From the NCBI RefSeq assembly GCF_016901225.1, contig NZ_JAFEUL010000019.1:19749-83748 (forward strand): DNA of 64,000 bases, read 5' to 3'. A model generated the notes under the pieces. That model did no database searches. It saw only the letters and a program-made list of their open reading frames with translations, and was not told the DNA's origin. The position numbers and the translations under genes were made by a program. Below, piece after piece: positions 27,158 to 36,080 of the stretch (position 1 is its first letter; every line of letters begins with the position of its first letter). The DNA is from Actibacterium sp. 188UL27-1 (GTDB taxonomy: Bacteria > Pseudomonadota > Alphaproteobacteria > Rhodobacterales > Rhodobacteraceae).

Positions 27158-28026
27158 CTGTGTCCGCGTTTTTCAAACCGGGGAAGCATGGCGGAGAAGT
27201 CACGGCCTTGGCCATTTTCGTCTTCGACGAATTGTCGGTAGAGGGCGGTTGCGTGCTGGCCCAGGGGCGTGTCGGCATCCACGACTTCGGCCGCGTGCTG
27301 GCTGAGGCGGAGGTCCTTGAGCATAAGATCGGCTGCGAAACCGGGCTGGTAATCGTTGTCGGCGGGGCTGTGCGGGCCGATGCCTGGCGCGGGGCAGTAG
27401 GCGTTCATCGACCAGCTGTAGCCGGAGGAGGTGCTGACTACGTCGAACATTTTTTGCCGGTCGAGACCCAGTTTGTCGGCCAGGGCAAAGGCCTCGCATG
27501 TCGCGATCATCGTGACGCCAAGGATCATGTTGTTGCAGATCTTGGCAGCCTGACCCGCACCAGCCTCGCCGCAATGGACGGCCTTTTGACCCATGATCGC
27601 AAAAAGAGGCTCGACCTTCGCAAAGGCCGCCTCCTGTCCGCCAGCCATGAAGGTCAGGGTGCCTGCAGCGGCCCCGCCGACGCCACCCGAGACCGGAGCA
27701 TCGACGGCCAGAAGGGTGTATTTCATCGCCTGTTCGGCCACGGCGCGGGCGCTTTCGACATCGACGGTGGAGCAATCCAGATGGACGGCTCCGGTGGCCA
27801 TGGCGGGGTGGATCTGGTCGGCGACGGCACGCAGGATCTCTCCGTTCGGGAGCATGGTGATAACGACATCTGCGCCATCCGCGACTTCGGCAGCATCGGC
27901 GGCTGTTGCGATACCATCGGCGCCGGGGACCGCCATGTCATAGCCGGTGACCTGGTGACCCGCCGCAGCAAGGTTGGCGGCCATGGGTGCGCCCATATTG
28001 CCCAATCCGATGAAGCCAATTTGCAT
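27154..28026 (-). CDS. mmsB: 3-hydroxyisobutyrate dehydrogenase
   Basis: A 290-residue NAD-dependent dehydrogenase oxidising 3-hydroxyisobutyrate to methylmalonate semialdehyde in valine degradation. It has the Rossmann motif GFIGLGNMGAPMAANLAAAGH, the substrate site DAPVSGGVGGAAAGTL and the catalytic Lys region GAGQAAKICNNMILG. ATG 28026 has GGGAGGA upstream; the frame is open further upstream but those residues belong to the previous gene's region. It follows the 3-hydroxyisobutyryl-CoA hydrolase by 1 bp and overlaps the broken small gene downstream. Confidence 0.95.
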   Translation of the reverse strand: MQIGFIGLGNMGAPMAANLAAAGHQVTGYDMAVPGADGIATAADAAEVADGADVVITMLPNGEILRAVADQIHPAMATGAVHLDCSTVDVESARAVAEQAMKYTLLAVDAPVSGGVGGAAAGTLTFMAGGQEAAFAKVEPLFAIMGQKAVHCGEAGAGQAAKICNNMILGVTMIATCEAFALADKLGLDRQKMFDVVSTSSGYSWSMNAYCPAPGIGPHSPADNDYQPGFAADLMLKDLRLSQHAAEVVDADTPLGQHATALYRQFVEDENGQGRDFSAMLPRFEKRGHR

Positions 28027-28027
28027 G

Positions 28028-29065
28028 TCAGTCCTCCCAGGTGAGTGCGCTTTCCCCCAACGGGAGCAGCATTTTTGTAATATCCGCCTGCGGTACGGCT
28101 GTCGGGCCGTCATGGTGCCAGTGGGGGTTTTTGTCTTTGTCGATGATTGCGGCGCGGATGCCTTCGATGAACTCCCCATGTTCGGCGGAGCGAAAGGTGA
28201 AGCGGTATTCCTGTTCCAGCGCATAGCGGATGTCATCAGGGCCGCGCACCCTGCGGATGACCTCGATCGCGCAGGCCATGGCGAGCGGAGAGGGTTTGCC
28301 AAGCTTCGCCAGCGTTTCATCGGCAAAATCGGTTCCAGCAGCAGAAAGGCGGTTGGCGATTGAGGCAAGATTATCGCAACCGAACATATCGTCGATCTCG
28401 GCGCGGTGATCGTCCAGTAACGGCGGCCCGGGATCGGATGTGGCGGTATCGATCAGAGTCAGGTCGGCAGTTTCGAGGAGCTGTTTTTTGAGGCTGTCCC
28501 ACTGATCCTGTGGCACGAAATAGTCGGCAAAACCCGCAAGGATGGCATCGCTGGGCCCCATGCGATGGGCCGTGGTGCCCAGGTATTCGCCCAGGTAACC
28601 CGGTGCGCGGGCCAGGATCAGGGAGCCGCCGACATCCGGGACAAGGCCGATGCCACATTCGGGCATGGCGATGCGGGAGGTTTCGCAAACAATCCGGTGG
28701 GAGCCATGGCACCCGACGCCGACACCGCCACCCATAGTGTAGCCTTGCAGGAAGCTGACCACGGGTTTGGGAAAGGAAAACAGCCGCGCATTCATCCGGT
28801 ATTCATCGCGCCAGAAGCGGCGGCCATAGGTGTAATCGCCTGCCTTTCCGGTCGCGTACATTTCCGCAATGTCGCCACCAGAGCAAAAGGCGCGGTCGCC
28901 CATGGCGTCGAACACCAATAGGGCGATGCCGTCATCGTCGGCCCAGCGTTTCAGGGCCCCGTCGATGTCGAGACACATCTGATGTGTCAGAGCGTTCAGC
29001 GCATCCGGGCGGTTCAGGGTGATATGGCCGACCGCACCGGTCTGGCGGATATGGATGTCGTTCAT
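28028..29065 (-). CDS. 3-hydroxyisobutyryl-CoA hydrolase
   Basis: A 345-residue crotonase-superfamily thioesterase that releases 3-hydroxyisobutyrate from its CoA ester in valine degradation. The oxyanion and active-site segments are GGGVGVGCHGSHRIV and MPECGIGLVPDVGGS, followed by the extra C-terminal domain typical of HIBCH (YRFTFRSAEHGEFIEGIRA). ATG 29065 overlaps the stop of the upstream acyl-CoA dehydrogenase by four bases. Gene order (dehydrogenase, hydrolase, mmsB) supports the assignment over a plain enoyl-CoA hydratase. Confidence 0.92.
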   Translation of the reverse strand: MNDIHIRQTGAVGHITLNRPDALNALTHQMCLDIDGALKRWADDDGIALLVFDAMGDRAFCSGGDIAEMYATGKAGDYTYGRRFWRDEYRMNARLFSFPKPVVSFLQGYTMGGGVGVGCHGSHRIVCETSRIAMPECGIGLVPDVGGSLILARAPGYLGEYLGTTAHRMGPSDAILAGFADYFVPQDQWDSLKKQLLETADLTLIDTATSDPGPPLLDDHRAEIDDMFGCDNLASIANRLSAAGTDFADETLAKLGKPSPLAMACAIEVIRRVRGPDDIRYALEQEYRFTFRSAEHGEFIEGIRAAIIDKDKNPHWHHDGPTAVPQADITKMLLPLGESALTWED

Positions 29066-30201
29066 GAAGTCAGCATGTGCCGGGCTGTGATGACGCGCAT
29101 GATCTCGTTCGTGCCTTCCAGGATCTGGTGAACCCGCAGATCGCGCACGATCTTCTCGATCCCGTAATCGGCCAGATAGCCGTAGCCACCGTGGAGTTGC
29201 AGGCATTGGTCTGCGACGCTGGAGCCAGCCTCGGTCACGAATTTCTTGGCCATGGCGCAATGCTGGCCGGCATCAGGTGTTTTACGGTCAAGCTTCCAGG
29301 CGGCTTGGCGCAGGAAGGTGCGGGCGGCCTGAAGTTCGATCTCCATATCAGCGAGGCGGAATTGCAGCGCCTGGAAATCGTGCAGCTTGCGGCCAAAGGC
29401 TTGCCGTTCGTTCATATAGGCCATGGTTTGATCAAGCGCGGCTTGGGCAGCGCCCAGGGAGCAGGCGGCGATGTTCAGACGCCCACCATCCAAGCCCGCC
29501 ATGGCGTATTTGAACCCCATGCTTTCTTCTCCCAACAGGTTCTCAGCGGGTGCTTTGCAGGCATCCAACTGGACCTGCCGGGTGGGTTGGCTGCGCCAGC
29601 CCATCTTGTCTTCAAGGCCGCCAAAGCTCAGCCCCTCCGCCCCGTCGCGCACGATGATCGCTGACACACCGCGTGGGCTGTCATCGCCCGTGCGGCACAT
29701 CACGATGTAGGCATCCGAATAGCCACCGCCCGAGATGAACGCCTTTGTGCCCGTCAGTTCATAGCCCGCATTGGTGCGCACAGCCTTGGTTTTCAACGCC
29801 GCCGCGTCTGAGCCGGAACCGGGTTCGGTCAGGCAGTAGCTGTAGATATCGGCCATGGTCAGGGCGTCTGGCAAGAGCCGGTCGCGCATCGCCTCATCAC
29901 CGAAGCTGTCGATCATCCAGGCGCACATATTGTGGATCGAAAGGAATGCAGCAACAGAGGCGCAAGAGCGGCTGAGCGCCTCAAAGACCAGCGTGGCATC
30001 CAAACGGGTCAAACCGGATCCGCCGCTTTCTTCGCGCACGTAAAGCCCGGCAAAGCCAAGTTCAGCCAATTTCGGCCACAGATCCTTGGGGATTGTCCCG
30101 TCGGTTTCCCATTTGCGGGCATGTGGCGCGATTTCACCCTCACCAAAGGCGCTGGCCATGTCAAAGATGGCGGTCTGTTCCTCGGTCAGCTCAAAATTCA
30201 T
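29062..30201 (-). CDS. acyl-CoA dehydrogenase, probably isobutyryl-CoA dehydrogenase
   Basis: A 379-residue FAD enzyme with CLTEPGSGSDAAAL, the flavin-contact region NERQAFGRKLHDFQALQF and C-terminal LHGGYGYLADYGIEKIVRDLR. The catalytic glutamate sits in ILEGTNEIMR, the short-chain/isobutyryl position. It converts isobutyryl-CoA to methacrylyl-CoA. It is the first gene of the valine operon; no separate enoyl-CoA hydratase or mmsA is in the operon, so those steps must be supplied elsewhere. Confidence 0.9.
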   Translation of the reverse strand: MNFELTEEQTAIFDMASAFGEGEIAPHARKWETDGTIPKDLWPKLAELGFAGLYVREESGGSGLTRLDATLVFEALSRSCASVAAFLSIHNMCAWMIDSFGDEAMRDRLLPDALTMADIYSYCLTEPGSGSDAAALKTKAVRTNAGYELTGTKAFISGGGYSDAYIVMCRTGDDSPRGVSAIIVRDGAEGLSFGGLEDKMGWRSQPTRQVQLDACKAPAENLLGEESMGFKYAMAGLDGGRLNIAACSLGAAQAALDQTMAYMNERQAFGRKLHDFQALQFRLADMEIELQAARTFLRQAAWKLDRKTPDAGQHCAMAKKFVTEAGSSVADQCLQLHGGYGYLADYGIEKIVRDLRVHQILEGTNEIMRVITARHMLTS

Positions 30202-30366
30202 GGGCCGTATCCTGTCTATTGCGGTTGGAGCACAAAAGAATTGAACACTTGTATGATTCCGTGCGGCGCGTTTGTCTAGCCGTGCTTACCGTAGCCATCA
30301 CATCCCAAGCATTCGGAACTTTGGAGAGATCGGCTGCGTTGTGCCTCCAACCAAAAGGAGAAACCC

Positions 30367-30564
30367 ATGTCTGCCCCCGATACCAATCTCGAAAAGCAAG
30401 CTGAACGTCATGGTCCGTCCCTGTTCGGGATGGCGGCTGTCGTTGTGTTTGCCCTGCTTCTGCTGGCTGGTTTGACGTCCTGGCTGGCCTATAATGGAAA
30501 TGTCCCAGAGCAGAACGGCGCGATGATTGACGGGCGGACGGGAGTAACCGTTTCGGTAGATTGA
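30367..30564 (+). CDS. small single-span membrane protein
   Basis: A 65-residue protein with one hydrophobic helix (about residues 20-43, LFGMAAVVVFALLLLAGLTS) between a short hydrophilic N-terminus and an external-looking tail ending TGVTVSVD. The Shine-Dalgarno AAAAGGAG lies just before ATG 30367. It diverges from the valine operon and converges with the EamA transporter. No family recognised; the strong start site argues that it is real. Confidence 0.65.
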   Translation: MSAPDTNLEKQAERHGPSLFGMAAVVVFALLLLAGLTSWLAYNGNVPEQNGAMIDGRTGVTVSVD

Positions 30565-30573
30565 CCGCTTTGA

Positions 30574-31446
30574 TCAATTCTGTGGGGTGTGCCGTGTCCT
30601 GCGGTCGCGGGCTAAGGTGTAAAGCCCCGATCCCAATATCAGCGCGGCACCGGCATAGGTCAGCAGATCGGGGCGTTCGTTAAACGCGATGATCCCGATC
30701 AACAAGCCAAACAGCAGCCGGGCATATCGGAACGGCGCCACCGCCGCGATATCCCCGATCCGCATCGCGGCGGTGATGGCGTAATACGCGCAGGCCGTAA
30801 GAATGACTGCGAGGATCATTAACGTCACACCTGTGGTTTGCCACGCTGTGCCGCCGGGATCGACGGCGATGCCGATCATGCCCAGCGGTGCGATGACGGC
30901 AAAGCCATAAAATGCCAACAAGAGGGAATGGACCGAACCGGGAACAGCGCGCGTCGCCAGATCCCGAGCAGCCAAGGCTATCGCAGCAGCCAAGGCAAAA
31001 AGAGCGTTGGGATCGAATCCTTCCAGGCCCGGTCGCAAGATCAGCAGAACACCAACGAAGCCAAAGCTGATCGCGCTCCAACGTCGCCACCCAACCTGCA
31101 TGCCGAATACCAGAACGGCGCCGGCTGTGACTAACAGGGGCGTGGCTTGCAAGATCACCGTCAGCGTCGTGAGAGGTACACGCGACAGGGCGGTGATCAT
31201 GCTCAAGGCCGCCAGCATCTCAAAGCCGTTGCGGACCAGAATGGCGCGGTTCCAGAATACCGCGTTGATCAACGGAACACCGCGCAGGATTGCCAAACAT
31301 GCAAATATTGCGGAACCACCGCCGCCCAGCAGCAACAGGATCTGCCAGTTGGTCAACGTGGCGCTGGCTTCCTTGATCAGCGCGTCGCCTGCCGCGAACC
31401 CGGCCATGGCCAGGGTCATTAGGGCCGCGGCCCGCACGGTATCCAT
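30574..31446 (-). CDS. EamA/DMT-superfamily transporter
   Basis: A 290-residue inner-membrane protein with about ten hydrophobic helices in two EamA repeats, the usual drug/metabolite transporter layout. It ends in a short basic tail (LARDRRTRHTPQN). It exports or imports a small metabolite that cannot be named from sequence. It lies 5 bp downstream of the Fur-family gene on the same strand and may share its transcript. Confidence 0.87.
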   Translation of the reverse strand: MDTVRAAALMTLAMAGFAAGDALIKEASATLTNWQILLLLGGGGSAIFACLAILRGVPLINAVFWNRAILVRNGFEMLAALSMITALSRVPLTTLTVILQATPLLVTAGAVLVFGMQVGWRRWSAISFGFVGVLLILRPGLEGFDPNALFALAAAIALAARDLATRAVPGSVHSLLLAFYGFAVIAPLGMIGIAVDPGGTAWQTTGVTLMILAVILTACAYYAITAAMRIGDIAAVAPFRYARLLFGLLIGIIAFNERPDLLTYAGAALILGSGLYTLARDRRTRHTPQN

Positions 31447-31451
31447 GGATG

Positions 31452-31865
31452 TCAGCCTTTTTTGAGCGGAACCCCGTAAAGTTCCAGCCGGTGCCCCTTT
31501 AACCGGTAGCCGAGCTTTGCTGCGATCTTTTCTTGCAGTGCCTCAATCTCGGGGTCGCAAAACTCGATGACCTTGCCGCTGTTCATATCGATCAGATGGT
31601 CATGGTGATCGCGTTCGGCATCCTCATACCTGGCACGGCCATCGCCAAATTCCAGCCGGTCGAGTATGCCCGTTTCCTCGAAAAGTTTGACGGTCCGGTA
31701 AACCGTCGCGATGGAGATCTTGCTGTCACGGGCAGAGGCGCGGTGGAACAGTTCTTCGGCATCTGGATGGTCGCTGGATGCTTCCAAAACCTCTGCAATG
31801 ACACGGCGTTGGCCGGTCATGCGCAATCCCTTTTCCTCAAGCCGGGCAATGATGCTATCGGCCAT
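31452..31865 (-). CDS. Fur-family metal-responsive regulator (Fur/Mur)
   Basis: A 137-residue ferric-uptake-type regulator. The DNA-binding helix is ISIATVYRTVKLFEETGIL and the metal-site cluster DAERDHHDHLIDMNSGKVIEFCDPEIE. The C-terminal CxxC of structural-zinc Fur proteins is absent. In alphaproteobacteria proteins of this type often act as the manganese regulator Mur rather than as an iron regulator. GGAGGAG precedes ATG 31865. The EamA gene follows on the same strand. Confidence 0.92.
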   Translation of the reverse strand: MADSIIARLEEKGLRMTGQRRVIAEVLEASSDHPDAEELFHRASARDSKISIATVYRTVKLFEETGILDRLEFGDGRARYEDAERDHHDHLIDMNSGKVIEFCDPEIEALQEKIAAKLGYRLKGHRLELYGVPLKKG

Positions 31866-31921
31866 GGCTCCTCCACACCTGAGCCCTGTTGGTATCTTAG
31901 AACGTCGGTCAGGAAAAGGGA

Positions 31922-32899
31922 TCAGACATCGCCGGTTGCCAGCAATATCTGTTTTAAGATCGCGGTCTCATCGATCAACGTCCATTCCTTGGTGATGCCG
32001 CGCGGCCCAAATTCGACATGTGTGATGCCCATGACATGGATCTGCGCGTGACTGGGCTTTCCAAACATGCCCCATCCATCGTGACGCCCGTTAAGCGACC
32101 ACCGGATTGCGGCACGGGGGGGCAGCAGTGGATCGTTTCGGCCAATGCGATGGGCAATCTGAAATCGGGCGGACGGGAAGGCTGAGCGCAGAGACAGCCA
32201 AAACCGATCAGCAACACCGTGGCCATAATCGGTGACGTGGCCGGGATAATGCAGCGCGCAGGCCCGGTCATAGCGTTCGGTGATAATCGCGAAATCCGCC
32301 TGCATGATCTGGGTGAGGATGTCGGCGAGCGCTTGACCCATCTCATGGTCATTCCCGCGACCGCGATAGGGGCCCTCCAGATCCGTTTCGGGCGTCAATG
32401 GTAGCGTGCAATGGTTGGGCCCGCCCTCGCGTCGGATCAGATCGCGGGTCCACTCCGTTAGGTCAAACCCCATCTGCCGAACAATCGCGCCCTGATCACG
32501 GACGAGCCATTCATCGCGCACCTGATTCTCGGCACAGTAACAATCGGCCAGAATACGATAGGTTAGGCGCTGGCCGGTCGGGGGGCCGTAGCGCCCCGCA
32601 CCACTATGGGTTGCGGTACACAACAACCGATGGGAGCTCATCAATCCGTCGTCATCGCACCAGATCACATCTTCCCCCGGCAGTTGCCGGTCCGGAAATT
32701 CCGCCAATGTTTCCCGTGTGGCCGCGATAATACCATCATTGCCCACCACGACGGAGGCCGGGGAGCGCACCACAAGATCTGGTCCGTAATACTGTTTGAG
32801 CGTGGCGATACCGCGATCTTCCCAGATCTCCCGGGTCATGCCGAGGATGAAATCTGGAAACGTCTTCCACTTTGGGTCGAAACCTGGGGCAATCGTCAT
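31922..32899 (-). CDS. protein with two SnoaL-like (NTF2-fold) domains
   Basis: A 325-residue protein built of two SnoaL/ester-cyclase-like domains, about residues 10-145 and 185-320. Each starts with a helical segment and a cavity region (for example YYGPDLVVRSP and CALHYPGHVTDYG) and ends in the usual strand, such as DEWLVRDQGAIVRQMGF and GITKEWTLIDETAILKQI. Members act as small-molecule hydrolases, cyclases or binding proteins; the ligand here is unknown. ATG 32899 is chosen from domain layout, as its ribosome site is weak. It lies upstream of fur on the same strand. Confidence 0.75.
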   Translation of the reverse strand: MTIAPGFDPKWKTFPDFILGMTREIWEDRGIATLKQYYGPDLVVRSPASVVVGNDGIIAATRETLAEFPDRQLPGEDVIWCDDDGLMSSHRLLCTATHSGAGRYGPPTGQRLTYRILADCYCAENQVRDEWLVRDQGAIVRQMGFDLTEWTRDLIRREGGPNHCTLPLTPETDLEGPYRGRGNDHEMGQALADILTQIMQADFAIITERYDRACALHYPGHVTDYGHGVADRFWLSLRSAFPSARFQIAHRIGRNDPLLPPRAAIRWSLNGRHDGWGMFGKPSHAQIHVMGITHVEFGPRGITKEWTLIDETAILKQILLATGDV

Positions 32900-33120
32900 G
32901 GGGTATCCATTGCACGCTGGTTGTCTAGGCGCACATGATTTTTGTCTAGCGAAATTGGATCGGCAAATGCCAGCCATTTCAATTGTCTGGGGCTTGTTTT
33001 CTGACCCGTGGATCGGCGAGCTCTTGCGCATTGTGCTCGGTGATGCAGAGGATCTGGCCGAACAATAACCTTGAGCCCGTCGAACCATAATATGGACCGG
33101 GCATAAACCACAAACCCCAA

Positions 33121-33145
33121 GTGGCGGGCCAGATCGGCCCGCCAC
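33121..33145 (-). terminator. hairpin terminator downstream of the alpha/beta hydrolase gene
   Basis: A perfect 10-bp stem, GTGGCGGGCC and GGCCCGCCAC, with loop AGATC. On the minus strand it is followed by a T-rich stretch (TTGGGGTTTGTGGTTT). It lies 45 bp beyond the minus-strand hydrolase stop. Confidence 0.7.
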
Positions 33146-33189
33146 TACATCACTGCGATATCAAAGCGTCGCAGAGGATCGGTATCGCC

Positions 33190-34218
33190 CTAAAGCTTTA
33201 GAAAGGCCGAGATTTGCGCGATGATTTCATCATGCACTGCATTGCGGTCTGTGTTTTGCGGATCGGTGCAGATCGGGTCATCTTCCTGCTCCTCCAGAAA
33301 TGCCGCACCGTTGGGTTTGCAAACCGCCAGAAAGGTGAAGTGATTGGCGGGGCTGATCGCGTGATACGTCACATCAGGCATCTTGTTCATCAGATCACTG
33401 CCGTTTGGCGTGACATCCGCCGCCTGCCAGGGTTCCGGCGCTCCCAAGTTGAGGAACAGGGTCGGTTGGTCCATAGCCCCAGCACTCGCGGCGGTCACAG
33501 CATGGGTCCAGCCCGGATCGATGGCAATCGTCGCGGTAATGCGGGGGTCGCGTATGGACTGTTCCCATGTATCGGGCAGCTTACCCAGATCGACACCACC
33601 TTTCGCCAGGAACAGACAACCTGCATCGGTTTCCGGCTGGGTCTCGCAATAAGTTTTGTAGCTATCGCGCTCAAACGCCGCTCCGCCCAGTTTCAGCACT
33701 GTCGACCCCCCCAATGAAAAGCCGACTGACGCGATCCGACCCGGGTCGATGAAGGGCCCGAAATGTGGATCGTTCAAAAGCGTATCTAGGGCCGCCGACA
33801 GATCCGCCGCCCGTTGCGTCAACTGAACCGACCGGCGGGGAGAGCTGTCACCCGACGTGCTGCCCGGGTGATTTACGGCCAGCACAATGGCGCCTTCCAG
33901 GGCCAGCCTTGATGACAGCCAACTAATGGCATCCATGTTACCGCCGGATCCGTGGGAGAGCACGATGACCGGATAAGGGCCGGGGGCAATCGCGGCCCCG
34001 ATATAGGCGGGTGAGCCCTCAAAGATTGCGCTATCGCCGATCACGTTGCGATAGGTGGCCCGGCCCGCTGGATACCAGACAGATGCCGCCAGGGGCATTG
34101 ACCGATGCGCGGCACTTATATCGAACCGGTCGTAGCCGGGAATATCCTGGGCCTCGGCGGGGCTGACGATCTGGGCCAGCCCGATCAGGGCGGCAAGGGT
34201 CAGAGGGCGGCATGTCAT
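33190..34218 (-). CDS. exported alpha/beta hydrolase (dienelactone hydrolase / PAF-acetylhydrolase-like)
   Basis: A 342-residue hydrolase with a signal peptide (MTCRPLTLAALIGLAQIVSPAEA, cleavage before QDIPG). It has the oxyanion region VIVLSHGSGGNMDA, the nucleophile SVGFSLGGS and a late His in ISPANHFTF. Probably periplasmic; an esterase or lipase acting on an unknown substrate. It diverges from a membrane-anchored AraC-type regulator whose start is 136 bp away, which suggests that the regulator controls it. Confidence 0.87.
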   Translation of the reverse strand: MTCRPLTLAALIGLAQIVSPAEAQDIPGYDRFDISAAHRSMPLAASVWYPAGRATYRNVIGDSAIFEGSPAYIGAAIAPGPYPVIVLSHGSGGNMDAISWLSSRLALEGAIVLAVNHPGSTSGDSSPRRSVQLTQRAADLSAALDTLLNDPHFGPFIDPGRIASVGFSLGGSTVLKLGGAAFERDSYKTYCETQPETDAGCLFLAKGGVDLGKLPDTWEQSIRDPRITATIAIDPGWTHAVTAASAGAMDQPTLFLNLGAPEPWQAADVTPNGSDLMNKMPDVTYHAISPANHFTFLAVCKPNGAAFLEEQEDDPICTDPQNTDRNAVHDEIIAQISAFLKL

Positions 34219-34354
34219 GATCTTGATCTCCGTTTTCAGTGAAGTGATGACGGCGGTTTTGGCGAAACACGCAGATCTGCGCGTCCTGAAACCGGATTGA
34301 GGTCGAGCAAGACCGGTCTTGGGCCTACGTCGGACCCATCAAAGAGGACCAACC

Positions 34355-35374
34355 ATGCTTGTTTTACCCATTCCGATGATCGCCGCGCTCACCCTGGGCT
34401 TTTTGTTGGTCCAAACGCAGATGCGCCGCGACCGGCCGCTCATGTTCTCGATCCTGCTGGGTGGGTGTGCCCTGCAGGCGGTGATCGTCTCGCTGACCCA
34501 GTATTACGGTGTGACGGCCTTCCGCTTGGTGCAGCCCGTGACTGCGGTGGCCTTGCCTCCGCTGGCATGGGTTACATTCCAGACCACAGCCGTGCGCCAG
34601 ATCGATCTGGCGCGAGACCTGCCCCATGCGGCAATCCCCGCCTTTGTGGCGTTTTGCGTGGCCTTTGCACCGATTGCCCTGGATCCGGTCGTGCCTGCCA
34701 TCTTTGCCGTTTACGGGGCAGCACTCCTGTGGGCTTTGAAACCAGGGTCGGATGAATTGCCGCGGATACGATTGGAAACCGGCAATGTTCCCCGGCTGAT
34801 CTGGAGCGGCATTGCCTGGGCCCTGCTTCTGTCCGCCATCAGCGATGTGCTGATCGCGATCGTGCAATTCTACGATCAACCTCAATGGCAACCCTTGATT
34901 ATCAGCGTCGGCTCTTCGGTATCGTTGCTTTTGGTGGGGGTTCTGAGCTTGTCGAGTTCATTGGATACGGGCGAACCGGATGACGTGCCCAAACCGGTCA
35001 CGCGAGAGGTCGATGCCGAACGCAACTCGGCCCTGATTGCGCAGTTGGATGACCTCATTCAGGGCGAACAACTGTTTCTGGACCCCGATCTGACGCTTTC
35101 GCGGCTGTCCAAGAGGATGCTCGTGCCAGCAAAGCAGCTTTCATCTGCGATCAATCAGGCGACTGGCGATAATGTGTCCCGTTACGTCAACGGATTTCGA
35201 ATACGCCATGCCAGGGACCTCCTGCTTAACGGCCAAAGCGTGACAGCAGCCATGCTGGACAGTGGCTTCAATACCAAATCCAACTTCAACCGAGAATTCC
35301 TGCGGGTGATGGGAGTTCCCCCAAGCGCATGGTTGACCAAGCAGCTTGCACATCCGCCAAACCCGAGCGGGTGA
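34355..35374 (+). CDS. AraC-family regulator with N-terminal membrane domain
   Basis: A 339-residue protein. Residues 1 to about 210 contain some six or seven hydrophobic helices; the last 110 residues are an AraC-type DNA-binding domain (LTLSRLSKRMLVPAKQLSSAIN, then MLDSGFNTKSNFNREFLRVMG). ATG 34355 has AAAGAGGA six bases upstream. Such proteins sense a signal in or across the membrane and act directly on DNA. The divergent exported hydrolase is the likely target. Confidence 0.87.
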   Translation: MLVLPIPMIAALTLGFLLVQTQMRRDRPLMFSILLGGCALQAVIVSLTQYYGVTAFRLVQPVTAVALPPLAWVTFQTTAVRQIDLARDLPHAAIPAFVAFCVAFAPIALDPVVPAIFAVYGAALLWALKPGSDELPRIRLETGNVPRLIWSGIAWALLLSAISDVLIAIVQFYDQPQWQPLIISVGSSVSLLLVGVLSLSSSLDTGEPDDVPKPVTREVDAERNSALIAQLDDLIQGEQLFLDPDLTLSRLSKRMLVPAKQLSSAINQATGDNVSRYVNGFRIRHARDLLLNGQSVTAAMLDSGFNTKSNFNREFLRVMGVPPSAWLTKQLAHPPNPSG

Positions 35375-35383
35375 GGCGGCGGA

Positions 35384-36001
35384 TCAGTGAAACAGTCTTG
35401 TCATCAGTCCGCGCATTCCCCTTGGTTGGCTTTGACGCTCCAAAAACACCAATTCCCGCAATTCAGCGACGACTTCGCGGGCAAAGGCGTTGGGGTATGT
35501 GAATTTGATCGATCCCTTGGACCGGACCCTAATGGCGATTGTTTTCATGAAAAAGAAACAGGGGCCATTACCCGGCTGGTAGAGGATCCGTGAATCCGGA
35601 TCGTCGTTGGTAATTTTGATCAGTGTTATATCGTCAAAATCAAAGAGATCCGTCCGCTTCACTTCGCCTCGGCGCCAGCGCTCAACCCCCAGTCGCCGTT
35701 GGTCAGGAAAGACGACTAATGCCCGCCGGGACCGGAAAAACGCCGACCGTAAGTATTCCTGGGCAAAGAAGAACGGGATCAAGCCAACCAAAAACAACAG
35801 CTCTGCCCCACCGTCAAAGGCGTGACGGAGTTGCCTCCAACTGTCGATATCCAGTGCGTGCCACACCGCTTTGCCGAACAGGACAGTCACCCCCAGGAAA
35901 AAGAGACCGACCAGAGCATGCAGCACGGATGCATGGCGCGGGACGCAGTGCTGGGCATATCGAAAGCCGCCATCGATCGGGTGCTTGTGGTACGCTGCCA
36001 T
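35384..36001 (-). CDS. membrane protein of unknown function
   Basis: A protein of about 205 residues with two hydrophobic helices (VLHALVGLFFLGVTVLF and ELLFLVGLIPFFFAQEYL), then a cytoplasmic basic domain (FRSRRALVVFPDQRRLGVERW) resembling the PH-like segments of small inner-membrane proteins. The frame is open to 36130, overlapping the MoxR gene. ATG 36001 is taken because it gives no overlap, although its ribosome site is poor. It lies downstream of the MoxR ATPase. No function recognised. Confidence 0.65.
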   Translation of the reverse strand: MAAYHKHPIDGGFRYAQHCVPRHASVLHALVGLFFLGVTVLFGKAVWHALDIDSWRQLRHAFDGGAELLFLVGLIPFFFAQEYLRSAFFRSRRALVVFPDQRRLGVERWRRGEVKRTDLFDFDDITLIKITNDDPDSRILYQPGNGPCFFFMKTIAIRVRSKGSIKFTYPNAFAREVVAELRELVFLERQSQPRGMRGLMTRLFH

Positions 36002-36080
36002 GGCGTAGAGGTCGCGGGACAGTTTGTCATTTTCGTGGCGCGGCGGCGTGTCGCCAGAAATTTTTAACCCCGCTTTGGGA

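Noticed and set aside
32796..33068. Plus-strand open frame upstream of the SnoaL-like gene
   Set aside because: Mostly antisense to the SnoaL-like gene; only about 33 codons lie outside it and no ribosome site is seen.
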